A DNA stretch of 12,050 bases from contig DHGK01000275.1 of the NCBI GenBank assembly GCA_002402755.1, positions 1,397 through 13,446 on the forward strand, given 5' to 3'. Each line of letters begins with the position of its first letter. The first letter of the stretch is position 1. Of the stretch, positions 7,083 to 12,050 are shown one piece after another. The translations under genes and the position numbers were made by a program. This DNA is from Planctomycetes bacterium UBA4800 (GTDB lineage: Bacteria > Planctomycetota > UBA8108 > UBA8890 > UBA8898). Below the pieces are notes generated by a model. It ran no database searches, was not told where the DNA came from, and saw nothing but the letters and a program-made list of their open reading frames with translations.

Positions 7083-7247
7083 ATGGAGCGCTATCGCTGC
7101 CGAATGTGCGGGTACGTCTACGACGAGAAGCGCGGCGACCCGGTGAACGGCGTCCACTCGGGCACGCCGTTCGCGAAGGTGCCGGACACGTGGGTCTGCC
7201 CGGTGTGCGGGGCGGCCAAGACGGAGTTCGAGAAGATACAGGTCTGA
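7083..7247 (+). CDS. rub: Rubredoxin
   Basis: A complete 54-residue rubredoxin, the typical size. The single Fe(SCys)4 site is formed by Cys6 and Cys9 (YRCRMCGYVYD) and Cys39 and Cys42 (WVCPVCGAAKTEF). It is a small cytoplasmic one-electron carrier that should donate to the adjacent flavodiiron protein and plausibly to desulfoferrodoxin and the rubrerythrin-like proteins. AAGGAG lies 8 bases before the ATG. It is the last gene of the plus-strand cluster and converges on the gene at 7254-7736 with 6 bp between stops, leaving no room for a separate terminator. Its reductase is not encoded here. Confidence 0.97.
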   Translation: MERYRCRMCGYVYDEKRGDPVNGVHSGTPFAKVPDTWVCPVCGAAKTEFEKIQV

Positions 7248-7253
7248 GCGCTC

Positions 7254-7736
7254 CTACCGCCCCAGCCCGCTCCACTCCGCGTTCTCGAGGTACTGCCGGG
7301 GGCGCGACACGAACTCGATGATGTTCGTGAGGATGTCGGCGTGGCGTCCCTCCTCGGCCGCCAGCGTGCGCAGCAGCGCGGCTTGGTCCTTGCCCTTCAC
7401 CTCCCCGGCCTTTTCCTCGTAGAAGGCCCTGGAGCGGTTCTCGATCTCGAGGCCCTTCTTGTACAGATCCGTCTGCGTCGCCTTGGGATCGAGCGCGTGG
7501 CCGCGTTCGGCCATCTGCTGGAAGAGATTCTTCGTGCCGTCGAGGACATCGGTCAGGGTCGTCGTGGGCGCCGTGCCCTTCTTCATCGACTTCAGGAGGT
7601 CGTAGTGCTCCTGCTCGGCATCGGCCAGCAGGTTGAAGACGGCCTGCAGGCCCTTGTCGCCGCAGCGGGCCGCCGCGTCCTGGTAGAACTTCCTGCCGTC
7701 CTTCTCCATCTGCAGGGCGAAGTCGAAGATATCCAT
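7254..7736 (-). CDS. Second rubrerythrin-like ferritin-family protein
   Basis: A 160-residue rubrerythrin-type diiron protein with no rubredoxin domain. The duplicated helix motifs are ALQMEKDGRKFY (Glu11), ADAEQEHYDLL (Glu41, His44), GLEIENRSRAFY (Glu97/Glu99) and AAEEGRHADIL (Glu129, His132), which give a full diiron site. The tail (from about residue 142) ends in SRPRQYLENAEW, a C-terminal extension I associate with this rubrerythrin subgroup. It is clearly different from the gene at 3051, so the pair is not a recent duplication. The ATG at 7736 has GGAGC a few bases upstream; the frame is open further upstream but without homology. It has its own candidate promoter at 7836-7864, divergent from aceE. 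Peroxide reduction is the inferred role. Confidence 0.9.
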   Translation of the reverse strand: MDIFDFALQMEKDGRKFYQDAAARCGDKGLQAVFNLLADAEQEHYDLLKSMKKGTAPTTTLTDVLDGTKNLFQQMAERGHALDPKATQTDLYKKGLEIENRSRAFYEEKAGEVKGKDQAALLRTLAAEEGRHADILTNIIEFVSRPRQYLENAEWSGLGR

Positions 7737-7835
7737 CTGCGTTGCTCCTTCCGTGCGTGGATCGTTCGTGCCGCCGCGTGCCGCGCCAGGGTGCCCGAGC
7801 GACGCCCGCAGGCGCCCTGGCGCCGATTCGAAATT

Positions 7836-7864
7836 AGGATACTCACCGGCTGCGGGTGCGGCAA
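7836..7864 (-). promoter_or_regulatory. Candidate sigma70-type promoter for the second rubrerythrin-like gene
   Basis: On the minus strand TTGCCG (-35; plus-strand 7859-7864), exactly 17 bp, then TATCCT (-10, 4/6; plus-strand 7836-7841), in a short AT-rich patch. The leader would be about 90 nt. The -35 hexamer and spacing are the same as in the candidate thioredoxin promoter (TTGCCGC). Confidence 0.45.
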
Positions 7865-7880
7865 GAGGCGCCGGGGGCTT

Positions 7881-7907
7881 TTGCGGCCGGCCGGCATGCG
7901 GCACAAT
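7881..7907 (+). promoter_or_regulatory. Tentative aceE promoter
   Basis: TTGCGG (7881-7886) and CACAAT (7902-7907, 4/6 to the -10 consensus) are separated by 15 bp, shorter than optimal. The leader would be about 65 nt. Weak match; offered because aceE must start its own transcript from this 241-bp divergent gap (7737-7977), and this is the only AT-containing patch near it on the plus strand. Confidence 0.25.
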
Positions 7908-7977
7908 AGCGTCGTGGGGCGGCGGCCGCGGGAGAGGCGCGGCGGCGCCGCCGCGCGCACAAGGTGAGGCTGCGGTC

Positions 7978-10653
<2,676 letters not shown>

Positions 10654-10687
10654 GGCGCGCGGCGCGGGCGTACGAAAGGAGCGAGCG

Positions 10688-11839
10688 ATGGCCACGCCTT
10701 TCACGCTGCCGAATCTCGGCGAGGATGTGCAGAGCGCCACCGTGACGCGCGTCATGGTCGCGGAGGGCGATCGCATTCAGGCGAACCAGAACGTCGTCGA
10801 GATCGAGACCGGGAAGGCCACGGTGGAGGTGCCCTGCCCGCTCGCGGGAGTCGTGCGCGGCCTGAAGGTCAAGGAAGGGAGCGTCGTCGCGGCGGGCGAT
10901 GCGCTCTTCGAGGTCGAGACCGAGGGCGCGGCGGCGCAGGCGCCGGCCGCGCCGCTGGAGCTGCCGGCCACGGCAGAGCCGACCGCCGGGCGTCTGGAGC
11001 CGCTTGGCAGCCATTCGCTGCCCGTCGGCCCGCTCCGTGACGGCAAGGTGCCGATGCTGCCGGTCGAAGGCGCGATCAGCCAGACCGCCTGGCGGCTGGA
11101 CGCGCCCGGCGCCACGACGCTGCAACTGCTCGAACCGCTGCGCGCGCAACTGGCCGGGGCCGGCTTCACCACGATCTATGATTGCGACGATGCGCTCTGC
11201 GGCGGCTTCGATTTCCGCTATTCCGCCTCGCTGCTGCGCGAGCCCGACATGCATGTCGATCTGGGCGACTTCCGCTTCGTGGCCGCGCAGAAGGGCACGG
11301 GCGCGGCGGCGGAATACCTGGAGCTGTGGGTCAGCCGGTCGAGCGAGCGCGGCTTCGTGCAGATCACCCATGTCCGCCCGCCCGATGCCGCGCCGCTGGC
11401 AGTGACCGGCTCGACCAAGGCGCCCGCCGCCGCCCGACCCTTTGCCGATCCTGCGGCGCCGAGGGACATCGGCGCCGCCTTGCAGGACATTGGCACCTAC
11501 GCGCTGGACGATCTGGCCTTCGCCACCGGCTCCTCGCAACTGGGGGAGGGCGAATTCCCCTCGCTTGCCGCGCTGGCAGACTATCTTGCCGCGAACCCCG
11601 GTCAGCGCATCACGCTGGTCGGACATACCGACGCGGTCGGCAGCATCGACGCGAATATCGCCCTGTCGCGCAGCCGCGCCGCCTCGGTCCGGGACCGGCT
11701 GGTGGCGGTGCATGGCGCGAATCCGGCGCAGCTGGCGGCAGAGGGGGCGGGCTATCTGGCGCCCCGTGCCTCGAACCTGTCGGATGAGGGGCGCGCGAGA
11801 AACAGACGGGTCGAGGCCATGTTGACCCCGACCCGGTAG
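10688..11839 (+). CDS. Chimeric frame: PDH E2 lipoyl domain (aceF start) joined to an OmpA-family C-terminal protein
   Basis: A 383-residue frame in two unrelated parts. Residues 1-80 are a lipoyl domain of dihydrolipoamide acetyltransferase, with the lipoylated Lys43 in IETGKATVEVP, a perfect AAAGGAG ribosome site 6 bases upstream and aceE just before it. Residues from about 90 on resemble the mature part of a periplasmic OmpA-family protein: an N-terminal region (ALPVGP-like SLPVGPLRDG, then DLGDFRF) and a peptidoglycan-binding OmpA domain (about 275-380) with VGHTDAVGS (Asp315), LSRSRAASV and NRRVEAM (Arg373/374). The E3-binding domain, the catalytic HxxxDG acyltransferase domain and any signal peptide are absent, so neither half could work as is. 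Leucine codon use changes from mixed CTC/CTG to about three-quarters CTG, and GAA appears for Glu. Probably an assembly or recombination chimera, not a natural fusion. Confidence 0.8.
   Translation: MATPFTLPNLGEDVQSATVTRVMVAEGDRIQANQNVVEIETGKATVEVPCPLAGVVRGLKVKEGSVVAAGDALFEVETEGAAAQAPAAPLELPATAEPTAGRLEPLGSHSLPVGPLRDGKVPMLPVEGAISQTAWRLDAPGATTLQLLEPLRAQLAGAGFTTIYDCDDALCGGFDFRYSASLLREPDMHVDLGDFRFVAAQKGTGAAAEYLELWVSRSSERGFVQITHVRPPDAAPLAVTGSTKAPAAARPFADPAAPRDIGAALQDIGTYALDDLAFATGSSQLGEGEFPSLAALADYLAANPGQRITLVGHTDAVGSIDANIALSRSRAASVRDRLVAVHGANPAQLAAEGAGYLAPRASNLSDEGRARNRRVEAMLTPTR
10928..10964. other. Likely junction between two unrelated sequences
   Basis: The switch from E2 lipoyl domain to OmpA-family sequence falls in an Ala/Pro-rich stretch, residues about 81-92 of the frame (AAAQAPAAPLEL). 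Such GCG/CCG-rich DNA occurs both in E2 interdomain linkers and at Ala-X-Ala signal-peptide cleavage sites, so short shared sequence could have driven a false join or a recombination. LELPATAEP just after it looks like the mature N-terminus of the OmpA-type protein. The exact breakpoint cannot be fixed by eye. Confidence 0.6.
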
Positions 11840-11937
11840 CCCGGAGCTTCGCCGCAGCACGGGGGGCGGAACGGTTCGCGGCGCGCCGCAGTTGAATTGC
11901 CGGCAGGCACTACCAGTTGATCCATACAGTTGTCCGC

Positions 11938-11955
11938 GGCTCCGTTGCGCAAATC
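11938..11955 (+). repeat. IS903-like terminal inverted repeat, possible left end of an insertion sequence
   Basis: GGCTCCGTTGCGCAAATC matches 13 of 18 positions of the IS903 terminal repeat as I recall it (GGCTTTGTTGAATAAATC), keeping GGCT, GTTG and AAATC. Orientation puts the element's interior to the right, so the IS would run off the window at 12050. No transposase start or partner repeat is visible in the remaining 95 bases, and the target duplication cannot be checked. The rest of 11840-12050 holds no gene I recognise. Confidence 0.4.
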
Positions 11956-12050
11956 GGGCGCGGGCCGGGCCTCGCCTTACAGGCTCACCCAGAATCCTGC
12001 AGAAGTGGCGGGGCTCAAATCCCGCACGCAGGAAGGCGCAGGCGAAACGG

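Noticed and set aside
3503..7084. A 1193-codon open frame on the minus strand opposite peroxiredoxin, zwf, the flavodiiron gene and part of rubredoxin
   Set aside because: It is antisense to well-identified genes, has low-complexity Arg/Ala/Leu/Val/Asp-rich translation without domains, and is the usual by-product of strong G/C third-position bias.
10688..11839. Reading the lipoyl-OmpA frame as a genuine new fusion system
   Set aside because: There is no signal peptide, the domains belong to different compartments, both parent proteins are truncated exactly at the join, and codon use changes there; a chimeric junction explains all of this more simply.
12008..12025. tRNA T-arm-like hairpin GCGGG, loop GCTCAAAT, CCCGC
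   Set aside because: The loop has 8 rather than 7 bases, the T54 position is C, and no D-arm, anticodon arm or acceptor/CCA can be laid around it.

Overview
The window is GC-rich (roughly 70% G+C), with strong G/C third-position bias in every main gene. Its content suggests an anaerobic or microaerophilic bacterium that must survive oxygen exposure. It encodes superoxide reductase, two rubrerythrin-like proteins, ferritin, peroxiredoxin, thioredoxin, a flavodiiron oxygen reductase, rubredoxin, glucose-6-phosphate dehydrogenase and a homodimeric-type pyruvate dehydrogenase E1. The phylum cannot be named from the sequence alone.

Layout. On the minus strand, thioredoxin (1830-1513) is followed by an alkaline-phosphatase-superfamily phosphodiesterase (1437-157). 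A 329-bp divergent region (1831-2159) carries back-to-back candidate sigma70-type promoters. Rightward from it runs a tight plus-strand cluster: desulfoferrodoxin (2160), ferritin (2542), a rubrerythrin-like diiron protein (3051), 2-Cys peroxiredoxin (3599), zwf (4268), flavodiiron protein (5852) and rubredoxin (7083-7247). A second rubrerythrin-like gene converges on rubredoxin from the minus strand (7736-7254), with only 6 bp between the stop codons. A second divergent region (7737-7977) leads to aceE (7978-10653) and then to the lipoyl-domain start of an E2 gene at 10688.

How the genes fit together. Superoxide would be reduced by desulfoferrodoxin. Peroxide would be removed by the rubrerythrins and by the thioredoxin-linked peroxiredoxin. 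O2 would be reduced to water by the flavodiiron protein using electrons from rubredoxin. Ferritin would sequester Fenton-active iron. G6PD could supply NADPH to drive these reductases, although no NAD(P)H:rubredoxin oxidoreductase is in the window.

The right end is anomalous. The reading frame at 10688 starts as a perfect PDH E2 lipoyl domain. After about 80-90 residues it becomes the mature part of an OmpA-family periplasmic protein of a type I associate with Rhodobacteraceae-like Alphaproteobacteria, with a visible shift in codon use. It has no E3-binding or catalytic E2 domain and no signal peptide. The most economical reading is a chimeric junction (assembly misjoin or recombination) near 10928-10964, with everything to its right from a different genome. 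About 100 bp past this gene lies a sequence resembling the IS903-group (IS5 family) terminal inverted repeat, so an insertion sequence may begin there and run off the window.

No complete RNA gene, CRISPR array or phage gene was seen. I found no convincing new defence or mobile system. The notable items are the compact oxygen-detoxification cluster with an embedded zwf, its divergent control region, and the E2/OmpA chimera.
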